From positions 25,866 through 89,865 of the forward strand of contig NZ_BDGT01000020.1 of assembly GCF_001748285.1 (NCBI RefSeq): a DNA stretch of 64,000 nucleotides, given 5' to 3'. The notes under the pieces were generated by a model. It had not been told where the DNA came from and made no database searches. It worked only from the letters and a program-made list of their open reading frames with translations. The position numbers and the translations under genes are program-made. Position 1 is the first letter of the stretch. Every line of letters starts with the position of its first letter. This document shows positions 24,819-33,633 of this stretch, piece by piece. This stretch comes from Thermogemmatispora onikobensis. GTDB taxonomy: Bacteria; Chloroflexota; Ktedonobacteria; Ktedonobacterales; Ktedonobacteraceae.

Positions 24819-25609
24819 CTCCTCTCTGCCGATCCCGCTCGCCGCCGCTGACGCAGGTACCCAAGCGCGAGCTGGCGCTCTCCTTCGCGCAGGCCCAGGT
24901 AGAACTGACGGATGTTCTCCTCTTGCAAGAGGCGCGCGGCTGGAGCTGCCAGAACCACACGCCCGGTCTCCAGTACATAGCCATAATGGGCGACCGAGAG
25001 AGCCATCTGCGCATTTTGTTCAACGAGCAGAACAGCGGTGCCTTCGGCGTTGATCTCGGTGATGATGCTGCGGATGCGCTGCACCATGAAAGGGGCCAGG
25101 CCAAGGGAAGGTTCGTCGAGGAGGAGCAGGCGCGGCGAGGCCATCAGGGCGCGCCCAATGGCCAGCATCTGCTGTTCGCCGCCTGAGAGATAGCCCGCAC
25201 GACTGTTGCGCCGCTCGGCCAGAACCGGGAAGAGGCTCATGACACGATCGTAGGCCCGCCGGATAGCAGCGGGATTGCGCACAGTGATGGCGCCGGCGTG
25301 GAGGTTCTCATCAACGGTCAGGTCTTCAAAGAGGCGGCGCCCCTCCAGGACCTGGGCGATACCCAGCTGCACGATGCGCGTGGGGGAGAGGCGGTCAATG
25401 CGCTCGCCCTCAAAGAGGATGTGACCACCAACGAGGGCGCCACGATGCATTGGGAGCAGGCCGGAAATGGCCCGCAGGAGGGTGGTCTTGCCAGCTCCAT
25501 TGGTGCCCAGCAGGGCGACGACCACCTTGTCAGGGATCTCAAGCGAGACACCCCGCAGCGCGGGGATGACGTTCTGATAGGTGACAGCAACGTCCTGCAG
25601 CACTAGCAT
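24806..25609 (-). CDS. livF: Branched-chain amino-acid ABC transporter ATPase LivF
   Basis: The 267-residue ATPase has Walker A G-T-N-G-A-G-K-T-T, R-L-F-E-D-L-T-V-D-E-N-L, the signature Y-L-S-G-G-E-Q-Q-M-L-A-I-G-R-A-L, Walker B L-L-L-L-D-E-P-S-L-G-L and V-E-Q-N-A. It pairs with LivG to energise the LivHM pore. I place the start at 25609, with GGAGGAA about 7 nt upstream; the open extension to 25744 has no good ribosome site. It is the first gene of the five-gene minus-strand operon and faces a PucR-type regulator across a shared promoter region. A basic C-terminal tail of about 20 residues is extra. Confidence 0.92.
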   Translation of the reverse strand: MLVLQDVAVTYQNVIPALRGVSLEIPDKVVVALLGTNGAGKTTLLRAISGLLPMHRGALVGGHILFEGERIDRLSPTRIVQLGIAQVLEGRRLFEDLTVDENLHAGAITVRNPAAIRRAYDRVMSLFPVLAERRNSRAGYLSGGEQQMLAIGRALMASPRLLLLDEPSLGLAPFMVQRIRSIITEINAEGTAVLLVEQNAQMALSVAHYGYVLETGRVVLAAPAARLLQEENIRQFYLGLREGERQLALGYLRQRRRAGSAERRWQS

Positions 25610-25952
25610 AGGCGCTTCCTCCGTCGGCAGCGATGCTGACTCTCTCTCCCTGGCCCTGGCTCGCTTCCCTGCTCCGGCCCACCCGCCCGCGGATACTCCG
25701 CCGGCGCTGCAGCCCAACTCAGCCAGGCTTGTCTCTCTCTGCAACTAGCCCAAACAGGCTAGCCCCCCGCCTGCTCTCTCCATCTGCCTGCGCCGCCGCA
25801 GGACCGTCTCCTTGCCGCTGGCACCGACCCTGGCGGCCACTGGCGTTTCATGCAAGCCTATTGTAAACAGGCAGCGCGATGGTATACAATGTCTCTATCT
25901 ACAAATTGGCGGATAGCTATTTGTTGGCTTCCACAATGGCGAGGGCGCCACT
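25610..25952. other. Divergent regulatory region livF / pucR-type gene
   Basis: About 340 bp between the divergent genes. The AT-rich core at 25860-25890 is the likely control site (described separately). The livF leader would be about 240 nt. Nothing else is evident. Confidence 0.5.
25860..25890. promoter_or_regulatory. Dyad holding face-to-face promoters of livF and the PucR-type gene
   Basis: ATTGTA (25860-25865) and TACAAT (25885-25890) are an inverted pair with a 19-bp centre. On the plus strand TTGTAA (25861-25866) and TACAAT (25885-25890) form an 18-bp-spaced promoter. On the minus strand TTGTAT (25884-25889) and TACAAT (25860-25865) do the same, also at 18 bp. Only one RNA polymerase could occupy the site at a time. 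Confidence 0.6.
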
Positions 25953-28094
25953 ATGCAAGAGCATTGTCCAGATCCCTGGACCCCCGTGACGCATGCCCTG
26001 AAGAGCGCGGCCCTCTATCCGGGGCAGCGCGAGGACGCGATTGCGCGCGCTCTCCAGGAGCTGTTGGCGCGCGTGCCCGCCGTGGCCACGGCCTTGATCT
26101 GGCCTTGCCCGCAGCGCAAGGGGCCGTGGAAGGTCTACTATGCCGGCATCCGGCGTAACGCCATGCACCGCTGGCTCTCGGCACGCCTTGATCCTTCTCC
26201 TGAGATGCTGGCCAGCGTCCTCGAACGCGACCTGCGCACCAGCCTCAGCGAGATGCCCCCGGCCCTCCTCCTGAAGCTCGCTTCCCCCGAGAGCGCTCGG
26301 CGCGCCTTCTGGATTCTCTGGCCCACTCCTGGCGAGGGCGGCGCCTTCTCGCTACCGCCCAACGAGGGGCTGCTGCGCGTCCGCCAGACCCTGGAGGCTC
26401 TGCTGGAGGTAGAGGAGAAGGAAGAACAGTATTTCGCGCCTAGCTCGCCCGTGCATGATCGCTCCCTGATCGAGGCCCTGACCCACGGCGATGCCCAGGC
26501 CCTGGCCGCTATTTTGAGCCTGGCCCGCATCGTGACTCGCGCCGATTTTACCTTCTGGGGCCGCGCCTATAACGATGTGGTGGAGATCGCCGGTCACCTG
26601 GGAGCCCGTCAGAGCAATTTCGGCTTCGCCCTGGGCCTGGGACGCGGGATCGGCGGGCGCGTCGCTGCCTACGGCACCCCTATGGGGCGCGGCGACTACC
26701 GCAATTCCCCTTATCGCGACCCAAGCGTCTGCGACATTGTCGATCGCGAGCAGGTGCGCTCAGGCATGGCCCTGCCGGTGCGCTCGCAGACGGCCCCCGA
26801 CGGCAGCGCTCATGTGGCCGCTGTCCTCTATACCACCCGGCGCACGGTTGCCCCCTTCTCGCTGGCGGAATTTCTCCTTGGCCAGCGCCTCACCCGTCTG
26901 CTGGAGCCACTGCCGCCCGCCGAGCGCCCTACCGTGATCCACTGGCCCGGCCTGGCGCGCACTCCCGATGCCAAGACGGCCTGGTACGAGCTGCTGCTGC
27001 ACGCCAATCGGGTGGAGGCCGTCGAGAACTGGGCTGGCCAACTGATCAAAGGTCCGGTGATCGTGACCGATGGCAACGGGAAACCCTATGTCCTGGCGCG
27101 CAGCGAGGAGCTGGAGCAGTTGCGCGCCGAGCGCGCCCGCCAACCCGAGAAGGTGCAGGTGGTTCCGTTGGCGCTCGCCGGCCTCGAGCGCGCCGGCTCG
27201 GTCTATCTCTGCCCCGCTGTGCCATTACCCCCCCCACACTGGCCGGACTTCCTCTACGATCTGGTGGTGGCCTGCAACCTGGTGATTACACGCCTGGAAC
27301 AGGTTCAGGATCAGCTCGATCGCCGCCGTGAGCAGTGGCTCCGTTCGCTGCTCAAGGGGCATTCGCTGCAATATGTCGAGCAAGATGGTTATCGGCTCGG
27401 CCTGCCGGTGGAGCGCGGTCAGTTCTGGGTACTGGCCTGGCCGCAGGAGAGCCTGCAAGCCATGAAGTCGGCCCGCAAGCGCATGATCGCCGAGAGTGTG
27501 GTGCTGGAGTGCCTGAAGAGTCCCTTGATCTTCGTCGACGACGACACGGCTATCGTCTTACTCGAAGGCCAGGCCCCTCAGCCGCCTTCCAAGGTGCGCG
27601 ATGCTCTGCTGCAACACTGCGGCGTGCAGCCGCTGTGGATCGTCTACGGCGGACGCTATCACTCGCTTGAAGATCTGAAGATGGGCCTGACCCACACCAT
27701 CGCCCTGGCCCAGAAGGCCCGCCGCGAGGGCTACGGCGAGTACTTGCTCGATGTCTATACCTTCGGCCTCGATAGCCTGCTGGAGAACCCGCGCCTGACG
27801 AAGGACCTGGAGGCTTTCGCCACCAAGCTGCTCAAGCCCTTGCTCGACTACGATCGTGCCACTGGCTCTCACCTGACGGAGACCTTCGTGCTGGCTCAGA
27901 CCCTGGGCTCAGCCCAGGCTGTGGCCGAACGCCTGGGGGTCCACGTCAATACCATCCGCTATCGCTTGCACCGCGCCCAGGATCTGCTGGGCAGCGATGA
28001 ACACACCCCCAAGGAACAAACGGCGATGGCCCTGGCGGCTTTCATCTGGCAACGCAGCCAGGCAGGAGAGGGCGCCGGCACCGCGAGCCTCTAG
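25953..28094 (+). CDS. PucR/CdaR-type transcriptional regulator
   Basis: The 713-residue protein has an N-terminal sensory part (residues about 1-340, with GAF-like segments around 170-310), a middle region (about 470-610) resembling the CdaR GGDEF-like domain, and a C-terminal PucR helix-turn-helix (about 640-700: L-A-Q-T-L-G-S-A-Q-A-V-A-E-R-L-G-V-H-V-N-T-I-R-Y-R-L). The N-V-N-T-x-R-Y-R-L segment is the family signature. PucR-type regulators commonly control catabolic and transport genes for purines, amino acids or amides. Divergence from livFGHM suggests it regulates that operon and itself. The ribosome site before the ATG at 25953 is weak. Ligand unknown. Confidence 0.85.
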   Translation: MQEHCPDPWTPVTHALKSAALYPGQREDAIARALQELLARVPAVATALIWPCPQRKGPWKVYYAGIRRNAMHRWLSARLDPSPEMLASVLERDLRTSLSEMPPALLLKLASPESARRAFWILWPTPGEGGAFSLPPNEGLLRVRQTLEALLEVEEKEEQYFAPSSPVHDRSLIEALTHGDAQALAAILSLARIVTRADFTFWGRAYNDVVEIAGHLGARQSNFGFALGLGRGIGGRVAAYGTPMGRGDYRNSPYRDPSVCDIVDREQVRSGMALPVRSQTAPDGSAHVAAVLYTTRRTVAPFSLAEFLLGQRLTRLLEPLPPAERPTVIHWPGLARTPDAKTAWYELLLHANRVEAVENWAGQLIKGPVIVTDGNGKPYVLARSEELEQLRAERARQPEKVQVVPLALAGLERAGSVYLCPAVPLPPPHWPDFLYDLVVACNLVITRLEQVQDQLDRRREQWLRSLLKGHSLQYVEQDGYRLGLPVERGQFWVLAWPQESLQAMKSARKRMIAESVVLECLKSPLIFVDDDTAIVLLEGQAPQPPSKVRDALLQHCGVQPLWIVYGGRYHSLEDLKMGLTHTIALAQKARREGYGEYLLDVYTFGLDSLLENPRLTKDLEAFATKLLKPLLDYDRATGSHLTETFVLAQTLGSAQAVAERLGVHVNTIRYRLHRAQDLLGSDEHTPKEQTAMALAAFIWQRSQAGEGAGTASL

Positions 28095-28481
28095 CTCTCA
28101 CTCCGGCTCCCCCTCCCCCGCTTTGGCACGCGCTGCGCCCCCCCTCACCTGCGGGGATCGCCTTCCCCGGGACGGCACAGCCTCCTGTTCCCTGCCACAA
28201 AGAAGCAGCCTTGAATTTGTCAGTCAAAACATTGCCTTCCCCTGTTGCTCTCCTCATACAATAGCTCTGTACCCGGACCAGGCGTCCTGATCAGCTCTGC
28301 CTGCCATTGCTGGACAACTCACCAACCGGTCGCTCCTCTGTCGCCTGGAGGCAGCCCGCGCCATTCTTTAGTCAGCAGGCAAGGCCACCGCTGCCCGTCT
28401 TCAGGATGGGAGCGTGTTGGTCCGGCCCTGCCAGCAGGCAGGGAGAGAAGAAGCAGCCAGCAACCAACGAGGAGGAGAACT
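28095..28481. other. Intergenic region before acyl-CoA dehydrogenase
   Basis: About 390 bp. The open frame continues upstream of 28482 but has poor composition and no ribosome site. It contains the promoter candidate at 28232-28262; otherwise nothing stands out. Confidence 0.5.
28232..28262 (+). promoter_or_regulatory. Promoter candidate of the acyl-CoA dehydrogenase gene
   Basis: TTGCCT (28232-28237) and TACAAT (28257-28262) with a 19-bp spacer. The block is preceded by AAACA and followed by AGCTCTG, as in the promoter at 30271-30299. The leader would be about 210 nt. Confidence 0.45.
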
Positions 28482-29648
28482 TTGGATTTCCGCCTGACAG
28501 AAGAACAGAAGATGATCCAGGAGACGGTGCGCGCCTTCGTCAAGAGGGAGCTGATGCCACTGGAAGGCGAGGTCTTGCGCAACGAACGAGAGGGACGCCC
28601 CGGCTTAGACCGCGCCAGGCTCCGCGAGCTTCAGCAGAAGGCCCGAGAACTAGGCTTCTGGGGCATCAACACGCCCGAGGAGTATGGCGGGGCCAACCTT
28701 GGCCCAATGATGACGGCAGTCATCACCATCGAACTTTATCGCACCTTTGTGCCCTTCACCTTCGGCGGCTCTGCCGATAATATTCTCTATAGCTGCAACG
28801 AGGAGCAGAAGAAGCGCTACCTGATCCCCACCATTAACGGCGAACGGCGCTCTTGCTTTGCCCTGACCGAGCCGGGGGCCGGCTCCGATGTCTCTAACCT
28901 CAAGATGCGGGCCGTCAAGGACGGCCATGACTGGGTCCTCAACGGCGAAAAGATCTTCATTACCAACGGCAACGAGGCCGACTTCGCCATGGTCTTCGCC
29001 CTCACCGACCCCGAGAAAGGGGTACATGAGGGCCTGACCTGCTTCCTGGTAGACCGGGAGATGGGCTGGCGCTCCAGCTATATTCCGACGATGGGTTCCT
29101 GGGGACCGGCATCCCTCTATTTCGAGAACGTGCGCGTTCCCGAGGAAAACATTCTGGGCGAGTTGAACAAGGGCTATCAGCTCGCCATGAAGTGGATCGG
29201 AGCCGGTCGCTGGCACATCGCCGCCCGCGCCGTTGGGGCCGCCGAGCGCCTGCTAGAGATGGCCATCGAGTACGCCCGCACGCGCGTGACCTTTGGCAAG
29301 CCCATCGCCGACCGCCAGGCCATCCAGTGGATGATCGCCGACTCCTACGTGGAGATCGAAGCCGCCCGCTGGCTCACCCTCTTCGCCGCCTGGCAGGCAG
29401 AGCAGCAGATGGATAACCGCCAGGCCTCCTCGGTGGCCAAGCTCTACGGCGCCAATATGGCGAATCGCGTCGTGGACCGCGTCCTGCAGATTCATGGAGG
29501 CATGGGCTACACTAAGGAACTGCCGATTGAACGCTGGTACCGTGAGATGCGGGTCTGGCGGATCTTCGAGGGCACCGATGAGATCCAGCGCTTCATCATC
29601 GCCCGCAATCTGCTCCGCGGCCATGTCAAGGTCGGCGAGACGTTCTAA
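28482..29648 (+). CDS. Acyl-CoA dehydrogenase
   Basis: This FAD enzyme introduces the alpha-beta double bond in an acyl-CoA (beta-oxidation or branched-chain amino-acid catabolism). The 388-residue product has the usual N-terminal helices, C-F-A-L-T-E-P-G-A-G-S-D (signature 1), the middle beta domain, and Q-I-H-G-G-M-G-Y (signature 2). Glu363 in I-F-E-G-T-D-E-I-Q-R is the expected catalytic base. The start is TTG at 28482 (L-D-F-R-L-T), with AGGAGG at 6 nt; the longer frame is non-coding in style. It stands alone next to the liv/PucR locus. Chain-length preference cannot be read with confidence. Confidence 0.92.
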   Translation: MDFRLTEEQKMIQETVRAFVKRELMPLEGEVLRNEREGRPGLDRARLRELQQKARELGFWGINTPEEYGGANLGPMMTAVITIELYRTFVPFTFGGSADNILYSCNEEQKKRYLIPTINGERRSCFALTEPGAGSDVSNLKMRAVKDGHDWVLNGEKIFITNGNEADFAMVFALTDPEKGVHEGLTCFLVDREMGWRSSYIPTMGSWGPASLYFENVRVPEENILGELNKGYQLAMKWIGAGRWHIAARAVGAAERLLEMAIEYARTRVTFGKPIADRQAIQWMIADSYVEIEAARWLTLFAAWQAEQQMDNRQASSVAKLYGANMANRVVDRVLQIHGGMGYTKELPIERWYREMRVWRIFEGTDEIQRFIIARNLLRGHVKVGETF

Positions 29649-29858
29649 GTAGCCTCCCCAGGCACAGCTCGGCCATCGTCCGCTGCTCCCAGCAGGAGGA
29701 TGAGCAGGAAGCAGGAGAAAGGAAGAACAGAAGGAAAAGAAGGGCTTTCGCAGGCAGACCGGTAAGGCAAGGCAAGGATAGCCAGTTCTCACCTAGGGAT
29801 GGGTTGGAGAGAGGTCGTCAATTGCCGCAAACTGCAGGAAGAGAAGGAGCTGGCTCTG

Positions 29859-30107
29859 ATGTCTGCATCCGAAGAGCAACCCAGTCGAGACGGGTCCGAG
29901 GTAGCTCGCCTGCTAGCCCAGATTCAGGCCGAATACGAGGCGGCGGAGCGCGGCCTCCAGGGCCTGGCCGCAGGAGTAAGCCGCCATTGCTTTATCACAC
30001 GACGCATGGAGCGCATGGGAGAGATTCATGCCCGGTTGCGGGCCCTGGTCGGCGAGCAAGCGATGACTCTGATCGCTCGCCAGCTTGATGGCCCTCAGCA
30101 GAGATAA
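29859..30107 (+). CDS. Small alpha-helical protein, unrecognised
   Basis: An 82-residue product: a Ser/Glu-rich N terminus, then a likely helical hairpin (E-V-A-R-L-L-A-Q-I-Q-A-E-Y-E-A-A-E-R-G-L and R-R-M-E-R-M-G-E-I-H-A-R-L-R-A-L-V) ending with A-M-T-L-I-A-R-Q-L. GAAGGAG lies 9 nt before the ATG at 29859. No signal peptide, membrane segment or catalytic motif. It is monocistronic between acyl-CoA dehydrogenase and an MFS gene. I do not recognise a family. Confidence 0.6.
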   Translation: MSASEEQPSRDGSEVARLLAQIQAEYEAAERGLQGLAAGVSRHCFITRRMERMGEIHARLRALVGEQAMTLIARQLDGPQQR

Positions 30108-30485
30108 GCTCAATTCCCTCTCCATCCACATGCTCAGCCCGCACGAGCCAGCAGTTGGCCCCGCCAGTTTGCAGCGCCCCTGTCGGGAGCGCAAGACGAC
30201 GGGGCCAGCTGGCCCGCCTTCTTGTTGTTGCTGAGTACAATTTCTCCCCGCCAATTTGTCCTTCCAAACATTGTCTGCCTGCCACTTTTTCTCTACAATG
30301 GCTCTGCATACGTCACCTTCTCGCTATGTTGTCCGAGTGGATAACATGAGCACAGAGATGAGTACTCTTCTTCCTTTTTCGTACAAGGGAGGCTGCCAGG
30401 GCATCAGAGAAGAGAAAAGAAAGGATCTTCTCTTTCTCATGGAACATAGCTGATTTCCCAGACGTAGAAGCAATAGGAGTGCAGC
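30108..30485. other. Intergenic region before the MFS gene
   Basis: About 380 bp holding the promoter at 30271-30299 and an A/G-rich leader. No gene supported. Confidence 0.5.
30271..30299 (+). promoter_or_regulatory. Promoter of the MFS transporter gene
   Basis: TTGTCT (30271-30276), a 17-bp spacer, and TACAAT (30294-30299), with a leader of about 180 nt before 30486. Confidence 0.6.
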
Positions 30486-31949
30486 ATGTCAGCTCATACG
30501 AGCAGGGTTGTCTTTCCTGGCCAGAAGAAATCGCGCATCGCGGCGGCGATCATTGCCCGGCAGGACCGCATTCCGGTCTGGGCTTTACCTCGAACAGTGC
30601 TGTTGGTGATTGGTCTGGGGCTGCTCTTCACGTTCTACGACATTGGTGACATCAACGTCTCCTTTATTCAGACTTGCACACAAATTGTGGTTGGCTGCCT
30701 TCCGCTGACGGCCAGCCAGTATCTGGGCTTTCCCGTTCTGATGAACCTCCTGGGCTATGTGCTGGGGGCCCTGGTCTTTAGCCCTCTGGCCGATCGCTAT
30801 GGGCGCCGCGATATGATGGTGGTGACGATGGCGATCACCGGCCTTGGTTCTCTCTACACGGCCTTTGTGGGAGACTATACGCATTTTGTGTTGGCGCGGA
30901 CCCTGACCGGCGTCGGGATCGGGGCCGACCTGGCGCTGGTGAATACCTATATCAATGAGCTGGCGCCACGGGGAGAGCGCGCTCGCTACACTGCCCTTAT
31001 TTTCATTATGTCTTCGATTGGAGGCTCGCTCGGCGTCTGGCTCGGCTTCTATCTGACGACGCCACCCGAACCTTTCCCTTACGGACTGCCTATTGCCCTG
31101 GCCGGCCCGCAGTTTACCTTCGGCTGGCGCATTGTCTATGCCATCGGCGCTTCCCTGGCCTTTATCGGCCTGCTCTTGCGCTTCCAGCTGCCCGAATCGC
31201 CGCGCTGGCTCATTACCAAGGGCCGCATCTACGAGGCCGAGCGCGTGGTCGAGCGCATGGAAGACCATGCCCGCCAGCGCCTGGGTAGCGAGCTGCCTCC
31301 GCCAGAGCCTGAGCTGCAGGCCCCTATCTACGACCGGCGCACCGGCTACAAGGAGATCTTTAGCAACACGCTCTATTTCAAGCGCACCATTCTGCTTCTG
31401 GTCATCTGGTTGCTGGCCTATATCACGGTCTATTCGAACATTTCAGGGATGACCACCTTGTTGGTGGCCCTGCACTATCCAGTCGCCGAGGCCGGCCTGA
31501 TCACCTCTTGCGGCATCATTGGCAGTACGATTTGCGCTCTCTCAGCCTACCTGCTTGGCGAATATGTGGAGCGCAAGATCTGGCTGCTGGTCGCCGCTTT
31601 GCTGACCATGCTGGGAGAGGTCACCGTCGCTTTCAGCGGCAATAGCTTTGGGCTGGCAGCGCTCGGCACCATCGTGCTGGGCATGGGCTGCTATATCTGG
31701 CTGCCAATGGTCTATTCCTGGTCGACGGAGAATTACCCAACGCGGGCCCGCGCCAGCGGCTTCGCTCTGGTCGATGGCATCGGCCATGTGGGCGGCGGGA
31801 TCGGCGTCAGCTACGTCACTTCGCTGGTGACGCGCCTGGGACCAGGTGGCACCTTTGTGCTGATCGGGAGCTTTCTCTTACTGGCAGCTCTGCTTGCACA
31901 GTTTGGTCCGTCCACCCGGCAGAAACGGCTGGATGAGGTGTCTCCCTAG
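30486..31949 (+). CDS. MFS transporter, sugar-porter-like
   Basis: The 487-residue inner-membrane protein has 12 predicted helices. The A-loop motif appears as P-L-A-D-R-Y-G-R-R-D-M-M, then R-T-L-T-G-V-G-I-G-A-D-L-A-L-V-N-T-Y-I-N-E-L-A-P-R-G-E-R, and P-E-S-P-R-W-L-I-T-K-G-R before the central loop. This is the order of the sugar-porter (SP) branch, which also includes organic-acid and metabolite carriers. The D at A-D-L of helix 4 and the acidic E-N-Y-P-T-R-A-R-A-S-G motif fit a proton symporter. No metabolic gene adjoins it, so the substrate stays open. The ribosome site is weak (AGGAGTGCAGC). Confidence 0.87.
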   Translation: MSAHTSRVVFPGQKKSRIAAAIIARQDRIPVWALPRTVLLVIGLGLLFTFYDIGDINVSFIQTCTQIVVGCLPLTASQYLGFPVLMNLLGYVLGALVFSPLADRYGRRDMMVVTMAITGLGSLYTAFVGDYTHFVLARTLTGVGIGADLALVNTYINELAPRGERARYTALIFIMSSIGGSLGVWLGFYLTTPPEPFPYGLPIALAGPQFTFGWRIVYAIGASLAFIGLLLRFQLPESPRWLITKGRIYEAERVVERMEDHARQRLGSELPPPEPELQAPIYDRRTGYKEIFSNTLYFKRTILLLVIWLLAYITVYSNISGMTTLLVALHYPVAEAGLITSCGIIGSTICALSAYLLGEYVERKIWLLVAALLTMLGEVTVAFSGNSFGLAALGTIVLGMGCYIWLPMVYSWSTENYPTRARASGFALVDGIGHVGGGIGVSYVTSLVTRLGPGGTFVLIGSFLLLAALLAQFGPSTRQKRLDEVSP

Positions 31950-32311
31950 GAATGCTCGGGCGGATACCTTCGCAGAGCCGATTGTCTGCCACCGCCGGCT
32001 TCCACCCCGCTTTGTCAGGTCTTGCCTGACTGATATTCTATCTGTCTGCCTGTCTATCGCACCTGGTCCGATCGCTCAAAGACGAGCCGTTTGTGCTCTC
32101 TAGCCGACTGACACTATCGACGCTGAGACGCGCTTGTTTGGCGCTCTACTCATTGCGTAGCTCATTTTACTTGCTTGCTTGTTTGTTTGCTCGTCAGACA
32201 CCACGTACCATCGTTTCTCACTCAGTGTACCAGAGTATATGAGACGAGAAGAGAAAAACGAAGTTGTTCGCTGTTCTTCTGGCTCGGAGGCCAGAAAAGG
32301 AGAGGTAGCGT
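31950..32311. other. Intergenic region before the pseudokinase gene
   Basis: About 360 bp without a supported gene. There is a (CTTG)/(TTTG) run at 32168-32192 and AT-rich TATATG near 32236 that may be a -10. No convincing hairpin was seen. Confidence 0.4.
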
Positions 32312-33433
32312 ATGCGGTGTCCACGTTGCGCGTACGAGGGAATGTTTTTTGATGGTCGTTGTCCGCGCTGTGGCTACCAGGCGGCAATGGCGCCGCCCAG
32401 CACAGGTGCGCTCCTGGGATTACCTCAGCCGCAGCAGTATTTGCTCATGCGTGGCGATAGCCTGGCCAAGGGTCGATACCGCATCCTGGGTCCTGTGCCG
32501 CTGCCGGAGACGCAACGTCGCCAGGGGCGGGCCTGGTCGGCCATCGATCAGGAGCAGGGGCGTCGTCAGGTCCTGATTCGCGAGGTGCTTATGCCGCCGG
32601 AGCTACTCCAGCGCACCAGTGCCAATCAGGTGATCGCCGAGGTGATGGAGCGCCAGCAGCGCCTGGGCCAGCATCAGGGCTTTCCACAGGTCGTGGAGGG
32701 CTTCAGCGAGCGCGGCAGCTATTTCCTGGTTCTGACCCAACCGGAAGGGGAGACCCTGGGCACGATTCTCAAGCGCCAGGGGGGTGCGCTGCCCGAGGTT
32801 CAGGTGGTGCACTATGGCTATCAACTTTGTGGCCTGCTGGCGGTCCTGGCTGAGCAGCAGCCGCCGATCGTGCATGGCTCGATCAATCCAGAGACCATCG
32901 TGATCAACATGGCCCAGCAAGCAGTCTGGCTCACTCACATTCCCCTCTTCCCACCAGATCCCCCCGTCGAGAAAGGAGATACGGTCGCGGCTGGCTACTA
33001 CGCCCCCGAGGAGGTCCGCGGCGAGCTTGATCCTTCCGTTGACCTCTACAGTCTGGCGGCCACACTGCACCACGCCGTCACCGGCTACGATCCCAACGAG
33101 CGCCTGGTCTTCTTCCATCCGCCAGCGCGCCGTCTCAATCCCGCTGTCAGTCCGCAGATGGAGATGATTCTCGTGCGTCAGCTCAGTCTGTCGCGCGCCC
33201 AGCGCTATCCGCATCCCAGCGCCATGCAGCGGGATCTAGAAGCCCTGCTGGAGCGCTACCTGGAGCGACAAGATAACGAGATGGCAACTGGTGCTGCAGC
33301 TGATCCATTGCGCCTGCCCTCGGAGCAGTTTCGCGAGCAGACGCGCAGCAATATGCTGCTCAACGCCGGCGTCTTTGCCGCCATTGGCGTGCTTTTGCTC
33401 CTGGGCGTGCTGCTGGTCCTTTTGCGTCCTTAG
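32312..33433 (+). CDS. Zinc-ribbon, membrane-tailed pseudokinase
   Basis: The 373-residue protein has an N-terminal zinc ribbon (C-P-R-C and C-P-R-C in the first 21 residues), a protein-kinase-like domain (about 50-330), and a C-terminal transmembrane helix (about 348-370) with almost nothing outside. The kinase fold is visible in Y-R-I-L-G, the helix region, H-G-S-I-N-P-E-T-I-V at His188, the Y-A-P-E-E (APE) motif and D-L-Y-S-L-A-A-T-L-H-H-A-V-T-G. The catalytic Asp of HRD is Ser or Ile here and no DFG motif is found, so it should be inactive and act by binding. GGAGAGG precedes the ATG. It shares the ribbon-plus-helix plan with the LamG-like proteins at 11.1-14.1 kb. Confidence 0.82.
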   Translation: MRCPRCAYEGMFFDGRCPRCGYQAAMAPPSTGALLGLPQPQQYLLMRGDSLAKGRYRILGPVPLPETQRRQGRAWSAIDQEQGRRQVLIREVLMPPELLQRTSANQVIAEVMERQQRLGQHQGFPQVVEGFSERGSYFLVLTQPEGETLGTILKRQGGALPEVQVVHYGYQLCGLLAVLAEQQPPIVHGSINPETIVINMAQQAVWLTHIPLFPPDPPVEKGDTVAAGYYAPEEVRGELDPSVDLYSLAATLHHAVTGYDPNERLVFFHPPARRLNPAVSPQMEMILVRQLSLSRAQRYPHPSAMQRDLEALLERYLERQDNEMATGAAADPLRLPSEQFREQTRSNMLLNAGVFAAIGVLLLLGVLLVLLRP

Positions 33434-33582
33434 TCCTTGAGACAGCCCGCCAGAGAGGGAGGGGAGGGCCGCGCTGGGGTCTCCGACCCTGGGCGCTGGC
33501 TCCTGTCCACCTCTGCCAGAGGAGGGAGCTGAGCCAGGGGAAGGAAGGGAGCGGGCTGCTGGTCGTGCTCTCTGGAACGTGC

Positions 33583-33588
33583 TATACT
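33583..33588 (+). promoter_or_regulatory. Extended -10 box of the lpd gene
   Basis: TGC-TATACT, 46 bp before the ATG at 33634; the same TGC-TATAMT form recurs at 3806, 51741 and 57681. No clear -35. Confidence 0.45.
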
Positions 33589-33633
33589 GACTGAGGTACC
33601 CACAACGCAAATGGGTTGCAGGAGAGAAGTTCC

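Noticed and set aside
28245..28481. N-terminal extension of acyl-CoA dehydrogenase
   Set aside because: The family start is at L-D-F-R-L-T (TTG 28482) with a strong ribosome site; upstream sequence contains the promoter.
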